This document shows, one piece after another, positions 35,393-45,224 of a stretch of DNA of 64,000 nucleotides. Below the pieces are notes generated by a model, which had not been told where the DNA came from, ran no database searches, and saw only the letters and a program-made list of their open reading frames with translations. Origin of the DNA: Acidobacteriota bacterium (lineage in GTDB: Bacteria > Acidobacteriota > Terriglobia > Bryobacterales > Bryobacteraceae); NCBI GenBank assembly GCA_026394055.1, contig JAPKYZ010000041.1:1-64000 (forward strand), read 5' to 3'. The position numbers and the translations under genes are program-made. The first letter of the stretch is position 1; the number at the start of each line of letters is the position of its first letter.

Positions 35393-35686
35393 CGGATGTC
35401 TTACCTCTGTAGTGATCTGGTTGGAGCGCTGCCGCTGTGAACTTGGGATTGCACTTTTCGATCCACCTTGCCCCACAGCCCGTGAGCAGTGCTCTCGGGC
35501 GCTATGCAGAGATTATCGGCACTTGTAACAAAATATTTGAGAAGGAAATTGACCCGCACGTTCCCGGCCGGTGCCGAACATCACCCGTAAATGGAACGAC
35601 ATACAGTCCAAGAGGGTCGAGTTTGGGCGTGTGCGGGTGACCGGGAGGCGCCCCATCCGGCGATCAAAAGCGCTCGAAAAGCCAGC
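35393..35686. other. 294-base gap upstream of the porin gene, no gene recognised
   Basis: Between the porin start (35392, minus) and the end of the ABC ATPase gene (35687, minus). It must hold the promoter of the porin/PstS-like pair. An AT-rich patch around 35523-35545 (on the minus strand, ATATTTTGTTACAAG) stands out from the GC-rich surroundings, but I could not define clear -35/-10 boxes. No conserved ORF or stable hairpin was identified. Confidence 0.4.
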
Positions 35687-36415
35687 CTAAGCGGACCGGC
35701 CTTGCGCCGGCAAACCCCAGTCTTCCGGCATCTGGCCTTCGGGCAGCAGGGCCCCTTTTTCGAGATAACGGACCCGGGTGGCGAAGCGGGCCGCATGCGG
35801 ATCGTGCGTCACCATCACCACCGTCTTGCCGTACTCTTTGTTGAGCCGCGTCAGCAACGTCAACACGTCCTGGGCGGAGTTGGAATCGAGGTTACCCGTG
35901 GGCTCGTCGGCCAGGATCAGATCCGGATCGGTCACCAGAGCCCGGGCGATGGCCACGCGCTGTTCCTGCCCGCCGGAGAGCTGCTTGGGCAGGTGGGTAA
36001 GCCGGTCACCCAGACCCACCAGCTTCAGCGCCGTCTCGGCATGCTCCCGCCGCTCCTTGGGCTTCAGGTTGGTCAGCAGCAGCGGCAGCTCGACATTCTC
36101 GACCGCCGTCAGCACGGGAATCAAGTTGAAACTTTGGAAGATGAACCCGATGTGCGCATTCCGCCACGCCGCCACCTGCCGGTCACTCACCGCGCGGAGG
36201 TCCGCGCCCAGTACTTCAATGGAGCCTTCGGAGGCCCGGTCCATGGCCGCGATCAGGTAAAGCAGCGTGGACTTGCCGGACCCAGACGGCCCCATCAACG
36301 CCACAAACTCGCCCTTGTGGATCTCAATCGAGGCGCCTTTTAGCGCGGTCACTTCAAACTGGTCACGCTTGTAGACTCGCGATAGGCCGCGGGTTTGGAT
36401 TACTGTTTCGCTCAT
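35687..36415 (-). CDS. ABC transporter ATP-binding protein (LolD/MacB type)
   Basis: A 242-residue protein with Walker [10 protein letters not shown] (about 42-50), signature [15 protein letters not shown] (about 143-157) and Walker [14 protein letters not shown] (about 163-175). The type is that of MacB/LolD ATPases that serve FtsX-fold permeases. It is the last gene of a minus-strand set (permease, permease, adaptor, ATPase) and overlaps the adaptor stop by four bases. Confidence 0.94.
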   Translation of the reverse strand: MSETVIQTRGLSRVYKRDQFEVTALKGASIEIHKGEFVALMGPSGSGKSTLLYLIAAMDRASEGSIEVLGADLRAVSDRQVAAWRNAHIGFIFQSFNLIPVLTAVENVELPLLLTNLKPKERREHAETALKLVGLGDRLTHLPKQLSGGQEQRVAIARALVTDPDLILADEPTGNLDSNSAQDVLTLLTRLNKEYGKTVVMVTHDPHAARFATRVRYLEKGALLPEGQMPEDWGLPAQGRSA

Positions 36416-37764
36416 TGTGCTGATCCCTTCGGGCGAACTTTGTCGCCATCCTTCAACTCCGCCGGCGGATTGAGAATCACATCCTCACCGCCAATCAGGC
36501 CTTCTTCCACGCGCAGCCCTTCACTGTTGCTACCGGCCACCTTCACCGGCCGCTTTAACGCCTTGCCGCCCAGGACGACAAAGACAGCATCGTTGCGCAC
36601 CGCCGCCGTCGGCACATAGACCACCGGCTTGGCTGCCACGGCTGGCTCGCCAGACTTCTTCTCTTCACTCACAAAGGCCACGCTGGCATTCATGTCCGGC
36701 CGCAGATAGCTATCCGGCGCCAGCACCTTTACCTTCACCTGCACGGTGGCCTTCTGGCGGTTGGCCTCAGGCGAGATCTCGGCGATCACGCCTTCGTACT
36801 TGCGGTCCGGATACGCGTCGGTGGTGACGATGCCCTTCTGCTTGTTGGTGAGCCGGGCGAAATCGTTCTGGTTGATGTCGAGCTCCACTTGCAGGTCATT
36901 CAAGTCCGCCAGCGATACGACGTAGCCCTTGGCGCCACGATCGCCCACAAAACCGGTGGTGACAAACTCACCCTTCTCGACGTTGCGTTCGAGCACCGTG
37001 CCGGCCACCGGAGCCTTGATCACCGTGTTCGATAGCTGCGTCTGGTAGAAGCTCAACCGGCCTTTGGCTTCCTCAATCTGGCCCCGTAGCGAATCCACAA
37101 ACTCACGGCGCGGCCCCAGCTTCACCACCTCAAACACTTTTTCGAGCGACGCCACCCGCGCCGCCTGGGCATCGCGCCGCGCCACCGCGTCATCTAGCTG
37201 CTGCGCCGCTTGCACCTTCTGTTCCACCAGCAGCTGCGTCCGCTTCAGCGTCGTTTCGGCGTTGGCCAGCTCCGCCTTGGCCTGATCGGCATTGGCCCGG
37301 GCAGAAGCGATCTCTTCCGGACGCGAGCCGTTCTGCGCTTCCTGCAGCCGTGCCTGAAGGGTCTGCAATTGCCCTTGAGCCTGTTGCAGCTGGGCCCTGT
37401 ATTCGTCATCTTCGAGACGCACGATGGTCTGCCCTTCGGTGACGCGGTCGCCCTTTTCCACGCCAATCCACTGCACCCGGCCGATTACTTTGGAGGCGAC
37501 CTGGATCTTGTGGTGGGCCACGATGTAGCCGGTGGCATTTAGGGTGACCGTGCCCTGCGCGGCCGAAGCCCTGCTGGCGGACTTTACCCGGTAGAGGTCA
37601 ACCTCGGCCGAAGCATTCAGCTTGGGGTAGATGAACCGCGCGGCCCCGGCCAACACAAACAAGCAGACGCCGATAACGATAAACCGCCGCGCCCAAGGGG
37701 AGCCTTCCTCCGTCGTCACTTTCTTGCTGCGGTCAATCCGCAGGCTTTTCAGATCCGCGTCCAT
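36412..37764 (-). CDS. HlyD/RND-type periplasmic adaptor protein
   Basis: A 450-residue protein with an N-terminal membrane anchor (about 28-48, [19 protein letters not shown]), a lipoyl half-motif ([38 protein letters not shown]), a long alpha-hairpin (about 120-250, rich in Gln, Ala and Glu), the second lipoyl half ([20 protein letters not shown]) and beta-barrel and membrane-proximal domains. It bridges the inner-membrane permease to an outer-membrane channel. No channel gene is in this cluster; the TolC-like gene at 54309 is 18 kb away. Confidence 0.92.
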   Translation of the reverse strand: MDADLKSLRIDRSKKVTTEEGSPWARRFIVIGVCLFVLAGAARFIYPKLNASAEVDLYRVKSASRASAAQGTVTLNATGYIVAHHKIQVASKVIGRVQWIGVEKGDRVTEGQTIVRLEDDEYRAQLQQAQGQLQTLQARLQEAQNGSRPEEIASARANADQAKAELANAETTLKRTQLLVEQKVQAAQQLDDAVARRDAQAARVASLEKVFEVVKLGPRREFVDSLRGQIEEAKGRLSFYQTQLSNTVIKAPVAGTVLERNVEKGEFVTTGFVGDRGAKGYVVSLADLNDLQVELDINQNDFARLTNKQKGIVTTDAYPDRKYEGVIAEISPEANRQKATVQVKVKVLAPDSYLRPDMNASVAFVSEEKKSGEPAVAAKPVVYVPTAAVRNDAVFVVLGGKALKRPVKVAGSNSEGLRVEEGLIGGEDVILNPPAELKDGDKVRPKGSAQ

Positions 37765-37810
37765 AGTCTCCTAAATGTCTTTCTTCACCCGCTACCACCG
37801 CCGCGCCCTC

Positions 37811-37953
37811 AGCCCCATGCGTAAGCTTGGGGCTTTTGGCCGAGTCCCCACACCGTCCACCACCCGCGCCTTTGGCCGAGTCCCCCCAACACCATCCATG
37901 AACTGGGGCTTTCGCCGAGCACCCGCACAAGCCCCAAGCTTACGCATGGGGCT
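37811..37953. repeat. Two inverted copies of a 24-base palindromic repeat flanking tandem units
   Basis: The 24-base unit begins AGCCCCATGCG and ends AGCTTGGGGCT; its ends are self-complementary (AGCCCC/GGGGCT). Copy one is 37811-37834. Copy two, the exact reverse complement, is 37930-37953. Between them are three degenerate units of the form GCCTTTGGCCGAGTCCCC followed by a CACC-rich stretch. The whole can fold into one large hairpin. It lies in the gap between permease and adaptor genes of one minus-strand set. The same unit recurs at 51309-51374, so this is a REP-like family. Confidence 0.75.
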
Positions 37954-37958
37954 GGATG

Positions 37959-39128
37959 TTAAACCTCACGCAATGCTGTCAGGATCTCTTTGCGGGCCGC
38001 ATTGCGTGCCGGGAACAGGCCGCCTACGGCGCCCAGAATCAGCGCGAACGTCAGCCCGATGGCCATGATCACCGGCGTCACCGAGAAATTGAAGGAGATC
38101 TCACTGAAGGTGACAAAGCTGCCGATTCCGGTCGACAGATTGTTCAACGGCAGCACCAGCAGACAGCCAAACAGCCCACCCAGCAGCGACAGCACCAGCG
38201 ATTCAAAAAAGAAGCTGGTGAGGATGCTGAACCGCGAGAAGCCCAGCACTCGCAACGTACCGATCTCTTTAGCGCGCCGGGCCACGGCGGCGTACATCGT
38301 GTTCATGGCCGCAAAGCAACTCCCCACCGCCATGATGATCGAGACAAACAGCCCCAGCGCCTGCAACGGCGCCGCGGAGACGGTCTGCGCGTCGAAGTAT
38401 TCCTTCTCGCTGATCGCTTTCACGTTCAACTTCTGGTCGCCATTCAGATCATTGATCAGCGCCTGCGCCGACACCGCATCGGCCGCACGAACCAGAGCGG
38501 AACTGAGCGTCTCGGAGCGGTTGTAGTCAGCAGCGGCCTGGTTCAGATCCGCCCAGATTTCGCTGTTCACCCCGGCGGCCCGGCCGCCATCCATCACGCC
38601 CACCACTTCCCATTCACCCCGCGCGAAGCTGAGCTTCTTGCCCAGTTGCGCATCGGGGAAGCGTTCGGCGATGCCCTTGCCCACCACGATCTCGCGGCGG
38701 CCGGTCTGAAACCAGCGGCCCGATTGCAGCTTCACTTGCTGGCGCAGCGACGGCCCTTCGGGTGACAGGCCGCGGATGGTGACATTCATGCCTTCCGGCG
38801 AATCAACGCGCGGCAGGTTCAGGATCTGCACCATTTCCAGCGACACCTGCGGGTCGCCCTTGCTGTTGCGGGCGATGCCCGGCTTAAACTTCAGCTCCTG
38901 GAAGGTGGCCCGGGCGAAGCCGCTATTCAATTCCGCCGTCGCGCCCTTGCGCATCACCAGAATGTTCAACGGGTCGCCGGACGATTCAAACGCCGTTTTG
39001 AGACCCTGCACCATCGCCAGCACGCTCAGCAGCACCGCGACCGTCAGGCCGACTCCCAGTGCCGTCATCAGTGTCGTGGTCCGCCGTACCACCAGGTTGC
39101 GGATGTTGTAAGAAAGTGGGATCGCCAT
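37959..39128 (-). CDS. MacB/FtsX-type ABC transporter permease
   Basis: A 389-residue protein with an N-terminal helix ([33 protein letters not shown]), a periplasmic MacB_PCD domain (about 45-255) and three C-terminal helices of the FtsX domain (about 270-385; [32 protein letters not shown]). It works with the permease at 39135-40298, the adaptor and the ATPase downstream. Substrate unknown. Confidence 0.92.
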   Translation of the reverse strand: MAIPLSYNIRNLVVRRTTTLMTALGVGLTVAVLLSVLAMVQGLKTAFESSGDPLNILVMRKGATAELNSGFARATFQELKFKPGIARNSKGDPQVSLEMVQILNLPRVDSPEGMNVTIRGLSPEGPSLRQQVKLQSGRWFQTGRREIVVGKGIAERFPDAQLGKKLSFARGEWEVVGVMDGGRAAGVNSEIWADLNQAAADYNRSETLSSALVRAADAVSAQALINDLNGDQKLNVKAISEKEYFDAQTVSAAPLQALGLFVSIIMAVGSCFAAMNTMYAAVARRAKEIGTLRVLGFSRFSILTSFFFESLVLSLLGGLFGCLLVLPLNNLSTGIGSFVTFSEISFNFSVTPVIMAIGLTFALILGAVGGLFPARNAARKEILTALREV

Positions 39129-39134
39129 AGTGTG

Positions 39135-40298
39135 TTAGCCCGTGTACCGCATGGTGTCAAGAATCGGAGTGCGCGAGGCATTCCAGGCCGGTACGATGGC
39201 GGCCAGCAGGCCCACCAGCGCGCCGATGGCCAGGGTCAAGCCAGTGGTGATAGGAGTCAGGCCCAGGTTGCGGAGTTGGCTGGCGAATGAACCGGCCGCC
39301 GCGCCGACCCCACCCGCCACCACCGTTGCCAGCAGACAGCCCAGCGCCGCGCCCATCAGCGAGATGGTGACGGCCTCACCCAACAAAATGCCCAGCAGCG
39401 CGCCCTGCGTAAAGCCGAGCGTCTTCATGATGCCCACTTCGCGCACGCGTTCTCGCACCGACATCGCCATGGTGTTGGCCGAGACCAGCAGGATGGTGAA
39501 CGTTACTGCCGCGCAGATGGCAAACACGATCGCCTTGACGTTGCCCAGGAAACCGACAAAGCTCAGCAGAAACGCTTGTTCGGTCTCGGTCCGGGTCTGC
39601 ACGGGCGCGTTCTTGAACATCTCATCCACGCTGCGCGCCACCTCCCCCGTCTGCTCCTTGGAGGCCACCAGGATGTTGAACGTGCCGGCAAAGTCGCGCC
39701 GGGTGGCGGGCAGGCTTTGGTGGAGGTAGTCCAGGTTGAAGAACAGCGTTTCCGTGTCGTCCACCGAATCATAGATGCCGCGCACGGTGAGTTCGTAGTT
39801 GCCCGGAAAGATGTCGCCCTTCAGCACGATACGGTCACCCAGCTTGAAGCCGAACTTCTCCGCTAGCTTGACGCCCACAATGCAGGCGGTCCGCTCGCGC
39901 AAGAAGGCCTGCTTTTGATCCTCCGGCATCTTCAGATCCATCTGCACCTTGAAGAAGTCTTCGGGATCGACGGCGAAGCGGGCGAAGAAGTTGCGCTGGT
40001 CCCGATCGTCCTTATAGGTGCCGCCAAACCACATGGAGGAATAGACCGCGGCCACCCCCGGCACCTGCTTGATCCGTTGCTTGTAAGAGGCCGGCATCAC
40101 CTGTGTCAGGGAGACCCGGTGCCGCGTGATCAGCCGCAAAGCTTGGCTGGGCGTGGGTTCAGAATGATAAAGTGCCTCGTACATCGCAAACATCGTGCCC
40201 AGCAGGCAAAACGACGCTGCAATGGACCCCAGGGTCAACAGACTACGCCGCCGGTTGCGCAGCGTATTCTTGAAGATGAGCGGTAAGTAGCGTACCAT
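39135..40298 (-). CDS. MacB/FtsX-type ABC transporter permease
   Basis: The start is placed at the ATG at 40298 (MVRYLPLIFKNTLRNRRRSLLTLG); the open frame upstream is the antisense of tadA. 387 residues: N-terminal helix, periplasmic domain (about 45-245) and FtsX domain (about 260-385; REVGIMKTLGFTQGALLGILLGEAVTISLMG). Second half of a heterodimeric permease with the following gene. TAAACT lies seven bases before the ATG, near the leaderless pattern. First gene of the efflux set; divergent from tadA with 43 bases between starts. Confidence 0.9.
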   Translation of the reverse strand: MVRYLPLIFKNTLRNRRRSLLTLGSIAASFCLLGTMFAMYEALYHSEPTPSQALRLITRHRVSLTQVMPASYKQRIKQVPGVAAVYSSMWFGGTYKDDRDQRNFFARFAVDPEDFFKVQMDLKMPEDQKQAFLRERTACIVGVKLAEKFGFKLGDRIVLKGDIFPGNYELTVRGIYDSVDDTETLFFNLDYLHQSLPATRRDFAGTFNILVASKEQTGEVARSVDEMFKNAPVQTRTETEQAFLLSFVGFLGNVKAIVFAICAAVTFTILLVSANTMAMSVRERVREVGIMKTLGFTQGALLGILLGEAVTISLMGAALGCLLATVVAGGVGAAAGSFASQLRNLGLTPITTGLTLAIGALVGLLAAIVPAWNASRTPILDTMRYTG

Positions 40299-40341
40299 CA
40301 ACCACAGTTTACGTGAGAGCGGTGCGGCCGGTTCGCCCCAT

Positions 40342-40821
40342 ATGGATGAAACAGCGAAAACAGGTGACGAATGGTATATGGGCCGTGCCCTGGCGCTGGC
40401 TCGCGAGGCGGAAACCGCCGGTGAGGTTCCGGTGGGCGCGGTGGTGGTGCTGAATGGCGTGATTGTGGGAGAGGGCCACAACGCTCCCATTGCTCTGAAT
40501 GACCCGACGGCCCACGCGGAGATGCAGGCCCTGCGGGCGGCCGCCGAGCAGTTAGGCAACTATCGCCTCACCGGCGCCACGCTCTACTGCACGCTGGAAC
40601 CTTGTCCGATGTGCGCCGGGGCGTTAGTACACGCTCGGGTGGCGCGGCTCGTGTTCGGAGCCCGGGACTTGCGTTTTGGCGGCGTCCGCAGCAAGTTCCA
40701 AATTGCCGATTCGCCGCTGCTCAACCATCAAGTGGAGATCGTCGAAGGCGTGCTGGCAGCGGACTGCACGTCAGCTCTGAAGGAGTTCTTTGAACGAAAG
40801 CGCCCCGCGGATTCGCTTTAA
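40342..40821 (+). CDS. tadA: tRNA-specific adenosine deaminase
   Basis: A 159-residue protein with zinc and catalytic motifs of the CDA superfamily: TAHAEMQAL (His, catalytic Glu) near residue 55 and CTLEPCPMCAGALVHARV (two zinc Cys) near 85, then DLRFGGVRSKFQI. It deaminates A34 of tRNA-Arg(ACG) to inosine. The ATG at 40342 gives the usual length. Its stop shares bases with the stop of the convergent gene at 40818. Confidence 0.93.
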   Translation: MDETAKTGDEWYMGRALALAREAETAGEVPVGAVVVLNGVIVGEGHNAPIALNDPTAHAEMQALRAAAEQLGNYRLTGATLYCTLEPCPMCAGALVHARVARLVFGARDLRFGGVRSKFQIADSPLLNHQVEIVEGVLAADCTSALKEFFERKRPADSL

Positions 40822-41246
40822 GGCCCGGCCTGATACACGGTGGTGTACCCGGCAAAGCAAGCTCCGATGATGGCCCCCCAAGTGGCGCCGCCCGAAAGGG
40901 ACGAGGCCACCGCGGCCCCCGCGCTATCCGAACCACCGTTCGCCGCCAGCGCAATCAGCACCAGGCCGGCGGCGGTGCCCGCACCAATAGCGGCACCCTT
41001 GGCCGCATTCAGACCACGTCCGCTACCGCTGCGGACCCGCACTTTGCGCACCTCGGCTTTGGGGATTGATTTCCCCGCCAGCGTGATGGACTGCTCATCC
41101 ACCGACACGAGGGGACCCTTGAGCTTGGTCCGGCCAGCCAGCTGGATCTCCACTTCTCGGCCAGGCGCCAGCGCCCTCACGCGGCCCCAATCATCCAAAC
41201 CCTGCCCACACAATGGCAGTGCCATCAAGAGCAACACGAGTCGCAT
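40818..41246 (-). CDS. Small secreted/membrane protein of unknown function
   Basis: A 142-residue protein with a signal peptide (MRLVLLLMALPLCGQG). Residues 20-75 look like a small beta barrel (VRALAPGREVEIQLAGRTKLKGPLVSVDEQSITL), as in proteins with an Sm-like periplasmic fold. Residues 80-142 are Gly/Ala-rich and hydrophobic (AAKGAAIGAGTAAGLVLIALAANG), resembling glycine-zipper segments that insert in membranes. No specific family was recognised. Tail-to-tail overlap with tadA. Confidence 0.65.
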   Translation of the reverse strand: MRLVLLLMALPLCGQGLDDWGRVRALAPGREVEIQLAGRTKLKGPLVSVDEQSITLAGKSIPKAEVRKVRVRSGSGRGLNAAKGAAIGAGTAAGLVLIALAANGGSDSAGAAVASSLSGGATWGAIIGACFAGYTTVYQAGP

Positions 41247-41281
41247 CCGTTAGCCCTCCGTGTGCGCGGCCGCTGGGGAAG

Positions 41282-41656
41282 CTAGTCCAGCTTACGCACA
41301 GCACTAAATGTACCACCGTAGGATTCCCAGCTCCAACGGCCAGTCAACTTGCCATCCGCCAACTTCCCAGTAACAGCAAAGGTTCCGGTGGAGCCAGCCT
41401 CCGCGCTTTCCAGCGGAAACTTCAGCTCCAGCTGACCGTCTTTGAAAGTCCCCTTGACGTCGGACTTGTCCCACTTGCCGCCCACGTTGTCGCCATCGAG
41501 AGTGAAGGTCGCAACTTGAGTGCGCTGTCCACCAGGCGTATCTAGGGCAAAGGCCCACTTACCGGCCAAGGCGTCATCAGCCCCCAGCAGCGAAGCCAGG
41601 CCCAGGGCCAGGACCAACAAACGGATCAAGAGCAGGTTGAATCGGTGCATGCGCAT
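41282..41656 (-). CDS. Small secreted beta-rich protein of unknown function
   Basis: A 124-residue protein with a signal peptide (MRMHRFNLLLIRLLVLALGLASLLG). The body carries repeated short strands, WAFALDTPGGQRTQVATFTLDGDNVGGKW, LELKFPLESAEAGSTGTFAVTGKLADGKLTGRWSW, the pattern seen in small lipocalin-like or 'GKW' repeat proteins common in Acidobacteria. TACACT lies about 14 bases upstream of the ATG. No specific function can be given. Confidence 0.65.
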   Translation of the reverse strand: MRMHRFNLLLIRLLVLALGLASLLGADDALAGKWAFALDTPGGQRTQVATFTLDGDNVGGKWDKSDVKGTFKDGQLELKFPLESAEAGSTGTFAVTGKLADGKLTGRWSWESYGGTFSAVRKLD

Positions 41657-41724
41657 AGGTTCTTGACGCTAGTGTAGCCAAACCGTGGCGGTGCCGGGGT
41701 AACGATGCCATGAATATACGGGTC

Positions 41725-41772
41725 AAAAAAACCACTCCGGGCGCCAACCTCAGCCAAGAGGCGGCGCCCGGA
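41725..41772 (-). terminator. Rho-independent terminator after the TonB-dependent receptor gene
   Basis: On the minus strand TCCGGGCGCC, a 17-base loop, GGCGCCCGGA, then GTGG and seven T residues (plus-strand A run 41725-41731). Perfect 10-base stem. It lies 30 bases after the receptor stop (41803). Confidence 0.85.
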
Positions 41773-41802
41773 AAGACAGCTGACAACTGAGCCGGCCGAG
41801 CC

Positions 41803-44800
41803 CTAGAACCCGATGCGCATGCCGAGACGGAAGGCGCGTTGCACCAAGCCATCGCGGCCCGTGTTCGCCACGCCCGTGATCTCAAACACACCGCCCTGGA
41901 ACCGGCCGTCCGGCGAGGTCCGCAGGCTGGAAATGTTGCTGGACGGATTGGCCCATTGCGGAGTATTGGACAGATTCAACGCCTCGGCGCGGAACTGGAT
42001 ATTCACCCGCTCGTTGACGTTGAAGCGGCGGAACAAGCCCGTGTCCATGTTGGAGATGCCGGGGCCGCGCAGGGTGTTGATGCCGGCATTGCCGAAGCGA
42101 GCGCCGGTGACCGAGCGGAAGGCGGTCCAGTCATAGAAAGCCTGGCCACGGCCCGCGCCGCCCAACTGCTTGATCTCACCCACCACGTCGGCCATTTGCG
42201 TATTGCCGCCCGGCATGTTCAAGGAAGCACCGTCGGCGTTCACCGTAAACGGCGAACCCGAGTAGCGCGAGAACAAGCCAGTCACCTGCCAGCCGCCGAG
42301 AAGGGCCGAGGCGAAGCCGCTGGTGGCGAAAGACTTGCCCTTACCGAACGGCAGCTCGTAGGACCAAGTGGCCTGGAAGTTGTGCGGCCGGTCAAACGGC
42401 ATCCGGGCCTGATTCAGCGACAGGTAATCCCGCGCGGAAATCGCCGGGCCGCCAGCCTGATCAGAGTTGCAGCAGACGCCGCGGGCCGCCGAGTACGTAT
42501 ACGACATTGTCGTCGAAAGGCCGCTCGAGAACCGGCGCGAGAGCGTGGTCTGCAGCGAGTCGTACTTGGAGTGGCCCAGCGAATCAACAATCGCGGTCGA
42601 GACATTCTTGTTGAACTTCGAAACCAGCGGTTGTCCCGCCGAACCGGCGCCAGGAACCTGACCCGCGTTGGCGTTCAGGAAGTTGGTCTGACGGACCGCC
42701 CGGTTGGCCACATAGCCGGCCTGGATCAGGAAGTTGCCCGGCAGTTGACGCTGCACGGTGAAGTTCCAGCTCATGATGTAGGAGCGGCGGTAGCTGTCGC
42801 CCGTGGACTGCACGGCATAGTTACGCGGCAGGTCCAGCACGCCGGAGGAAATGTTCGGAACCACGGGAACCGGAATGCCCTGCTCCACACGGCTGACCGG
42901 TACGAAAGCATCGGTGGTATCGCCATTCAAGATCAGCAGGATCGGGTAGTTGGTCCGCAAGGCGCGCACCAGGTTGAACGGATCCCAGTTGATGCCGAAG
43001 CCCGTGCGGATGACGGTCTTTTCGGTGGGGCGATAAGAGACGCCCAGGCTGGGCGAGAACAGCATGTTGGAGTTCTTCGTTCCACAATCCACCGGCACGC
43101 TGCCCAGGCCGCAGACCAGCATCTTGTTGTTCGCAAAGTCATACCGCTCCATGCCGCGTCCGTCAGGACGGCGGGGCATCGGGAAGTTGTTGTAGCGGAC
43201 GCCGTAGTTGACGGTCAGCTTCCTGTTCACCTGCCAAGTGTCCTGGAGGAACGCCTGGTACATCCAGGTCTTGGCACCATAGAACTCATCCACGGAATAG
43301 GTGGTGCCGTAGTTAGTCGGCAAGCCGAGCAGGAAGGCGCCCCACGAATTGAAGGGGCTGGCCGAGGCGCCGCCACGGATCTGCGTGGGGCCGCCATTGA
43401 ACTGGAAGCCACCCTGCGCGCCCTGATTCTGTCCGGCGAACTCCGCCTGCTGGTGCTTCAGCGCCTGCTGGTAGAAATCGATGCCGAAACGGATCTGGTG
43501 GGAACCCTTGGTCCAGTTCAGGTTGGTCACATACTGATACTGCGGATCACGCCGCTCATAGGGCATGAACGAATCCTGCAAGCCCAGATTCAAGAAGCCG
43601 TTAACCCCAAACCGCGGCCAGCCGCCTTCAAACTTGCGCTTACCGTTAGTGCCGGGGATCTTTAGCACGTCGAGGCCGATGTTGGTCTCCAGGAAATCCT
43701 GCGCCACCTTCGTCTGGTAATACGTGTAGCCGAAGTTGGCATCGAGAATCAGGTTGGGCTTGATCACATAGGTCGTCGCGTAGGTCAGCGAATGCGTCGT
43801 GCCGTTGGCGGTGCCGGTGTTGCCGCCGGAACCAGATACGCCCAGGCCGCCCAGCTCACCCAGAATGCCCGGGTTGTTCATGTTGTACTTCACCGCGCCG
43901 TAGCGGGCATACATGCTCCACTTTTCGCTGACGTTGTAGTTCACCTTGCTATCCACCGTGTGGCGGTCGAACAGGAAGCCGCCGGTGGCGAAGAAGTTGG
44001 TTTCGCGGAAACCGGGCTCGCTGATCGCGGGCATTTTCGCCATGATGCCTTTGGCCACCTGGCTGATGCGGGCATCAGGAATGATGTTGCCCGCAAACGG
44101 AGTGCGGTTAGCTCCCGTCGCCTGATCACCGGTAGCCGGGTCATAGATTACACCGCGGGTCCCATAAATGCTGGGGCCCTCCGACAAGTTGCCGGTCCGC
44201 ATAGAGGCGGTGGGCAGAGTGCCGGAGTTGTTGGCAAATTCGCGGCGGGTGGCCGCTTCATAAGAGGTAAAGAAGAACAGCTTGTTCTTCACAATCGGGC
44301 CGCCGATGGTGCCACCGGGTTGATTGAAGATGTACTTGGGGTTGCGCAGGTTGCCCTGGTTATTGATCGTGTAGGTGTAGGGCTTGGCGAGCAAGGCGTT
44401 GTTGTTGTGATACCAGAAGCCTGACCCGTGGAAGGCATTGGTGCCGCTCTTCACCTGCACGTTCACCGACGCGCCACCGGCCAAGCCTTGCTCCGCCGAA
44501 AAGCTGTTGGTGACGACATTCACGGTTTCAATGGCTTCCAGCGTCGGCACGTAGGCCGCGATGTGCGGCAGCCACGGCTGCTGGCTGGAGGCACCGTCGA
44601 TGCGGACGTTGACGCCGGAGGTCGAGGTGCCGTTGACGTTCGACTGCAACGCGCGCGACGGGTTGGTCGGCACTGAGTGGGCGTTCTGGGGCGGCGAGAA
44701 GCCGGGGATGGTCACCAGCAGGTTTTGGTAGTTGCGGCCGACGGGCGTCGGCACGTTCAACAGTTCCTTGCTGGTCACTTCGGCCTTCACCGTCGCGGTG

Positions 44801-45189
44801 TCGGTTTGCAGCGCGGCACTGGAGGCTTCCACGGTGACCGAATCGTTCACCGCGCCCACCTGCATCGTGACGTCCACGCGCGTGACGTTGTTGGACGTCA
44901 CCACCACGGAGGTCTCCGTCGAAGTGCGGAAGCCTTCCTTGGTGATCTTCACTTCGTAGTCGCCCGGCTGGGTGGCGGCGAAGGTGTACTGTCCACTTTC
45001 ATTGGTGGTGGCCTGACGGGCCAAGCCCGTGGACTTGTTCGTCATGGTGACGGCGGCCCCCGGAACAGCCGCCCCGGAGGCATCATTGGCCTGTCCGACT
45101 AACGAACCATAGAGAACTTGAGCGGATAAGCGCAGGCTGCCACAGGCCAGCACCGCGAGGACAAACAGTGTGCGCACGCGTAGAAACAT
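41803..45189 (-). CDS. TonB-dependent receptor with N-terminal Cna-B/carboxypeptidase-regulatory domain (Oar-like)
   Basis: An 1,128-residue protein with a signal peptide (FLRVRTLFVLAVLACGSLRLSAQ). The Cna-B-like domain spans about 25-105 (GQANDASGAAVPGAAVTMTNKSTGLARQATTNESGQYTFAATQPGDYEV). A plug domain lies at about 130-225 and a large outer-membrane barrel ends in FRLGMRIGF (final Phe). This architecture is expanded in Acidobacteria and takes up oligosaccharides or other large substrates, or acts in secretion (Oar). GAGGGG lies about ten bases before the ATG. It follows an aldo/keto reductase gene by 35 bases and has its own terminator. Substrate unknown. Confidence 0.92.
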   Translation of the reverse strand: MFLRVRTLFVLAVLACGSLRLSAQVLYGSLVGQANDASGAAVPGAAVTMTNKSTGLARQATTNESGQYTFAATQPGDYEVKITKEGFRTSTETSVVVTSNNVTRVDVTMQVGAVNDSVTVEASSAALQTDTATVKAEVTSKELLNVPTPVGRNYQNLLVTIPGFSPPQNAHSVPTNPSRALQSNVNGTSTSGVNVRIDGASSQQPWLPHIAAYVPTLEAIETVNVVTNSFSAEQGLAGGASVNVQVKSGTNAFHGSGFWYHNNNALLAKPYTYTINNQGNLRNPKYIFNQPGGTIGGPIVKNKLFFFTSYEAATRREFANNSGTLPTASMRTGNLSEGPSIYGTRGVIYDPATGDQATGANRTPFAGNIIPDARISQVAKGIMAKMPAISEPGFRETNFFATGGFLFDRHTVDSKVNYNVSEKWSMYARYGAVKYNMNNPGILGELGGLGVSGSGGNTGTANGTTHSLTYATTYVIKPNLILDANFGYTYYQTKVAQDFLETNIGLDVLKIPGTNGKRKFEGGWPRFGVNGFLNLGLQDSFMPYERRDPQYQYVTNLNWTKGSHQIRFGIDFYQQALKHQQAEFAGQNQGAQGGFQFNGGPTQIRGGASASPFNSWGAFLLGLPTNYGTTYSVDEFYGAKTWMYQAFLQDTWQVNRKLTVNYGVRYNNFPMPRRPDGRGMERYDFANNKMLVCGLGSVPVDCGTKNSNMLFSPSLGVSYRPTEKTVIRTGFGINWDPFNLVRALRTNYPILLILNGDTTDAFVPVSRVEQGIPVPVVPNISSGVLDLPRNYAVQSTGDSYRRSYIMSWNFTVQRQLPGNFLIQAGYVANRAVRQTNFLNANAGQVPGAGSAGQPLVSKFNKNVSTAIVDSLGHSKYDSLQTTLSRRFSSGLSTTMSYTYSAARGVCCNSDQAGGPAISARDYLSLNQARMPFDRPHNFQATWSYELPFGKGKSFATSGFASALLGGWQVTGLFSRYSGSPFTVNADGASLNMPGGNTQMADVVGEIKQLGGAGRGQAFYDWTAFRSVTGARFGNAGINTLRGPGISNMDTGLFRRFNVNERVNIQFRAEALNLSNTPQWANPSSNISSLRTSPDGRFQGGVFEITGVANTGRDGLVQRAFRLGMRIGF

Positions 45190-45224
45190 GACTCAACGAC
45201 CCCTCTTTCTGGGTACATGTTTTA

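Noticed and set aside
37733-37930. Minus-strand frame with repeated Cys-Gly-Asp-Ser-Ala-Lys units
   Set aside because: It reads through the tandem repeat between the palindromic units and into the adaptor gene; the apparent peptide repeat reflects the DNA repeat.
41839-43665. 608-codon plus-strand open frame
   Set aside because: Antisense to the TonB-dependent receptor; composition is typical of a shadow frame.
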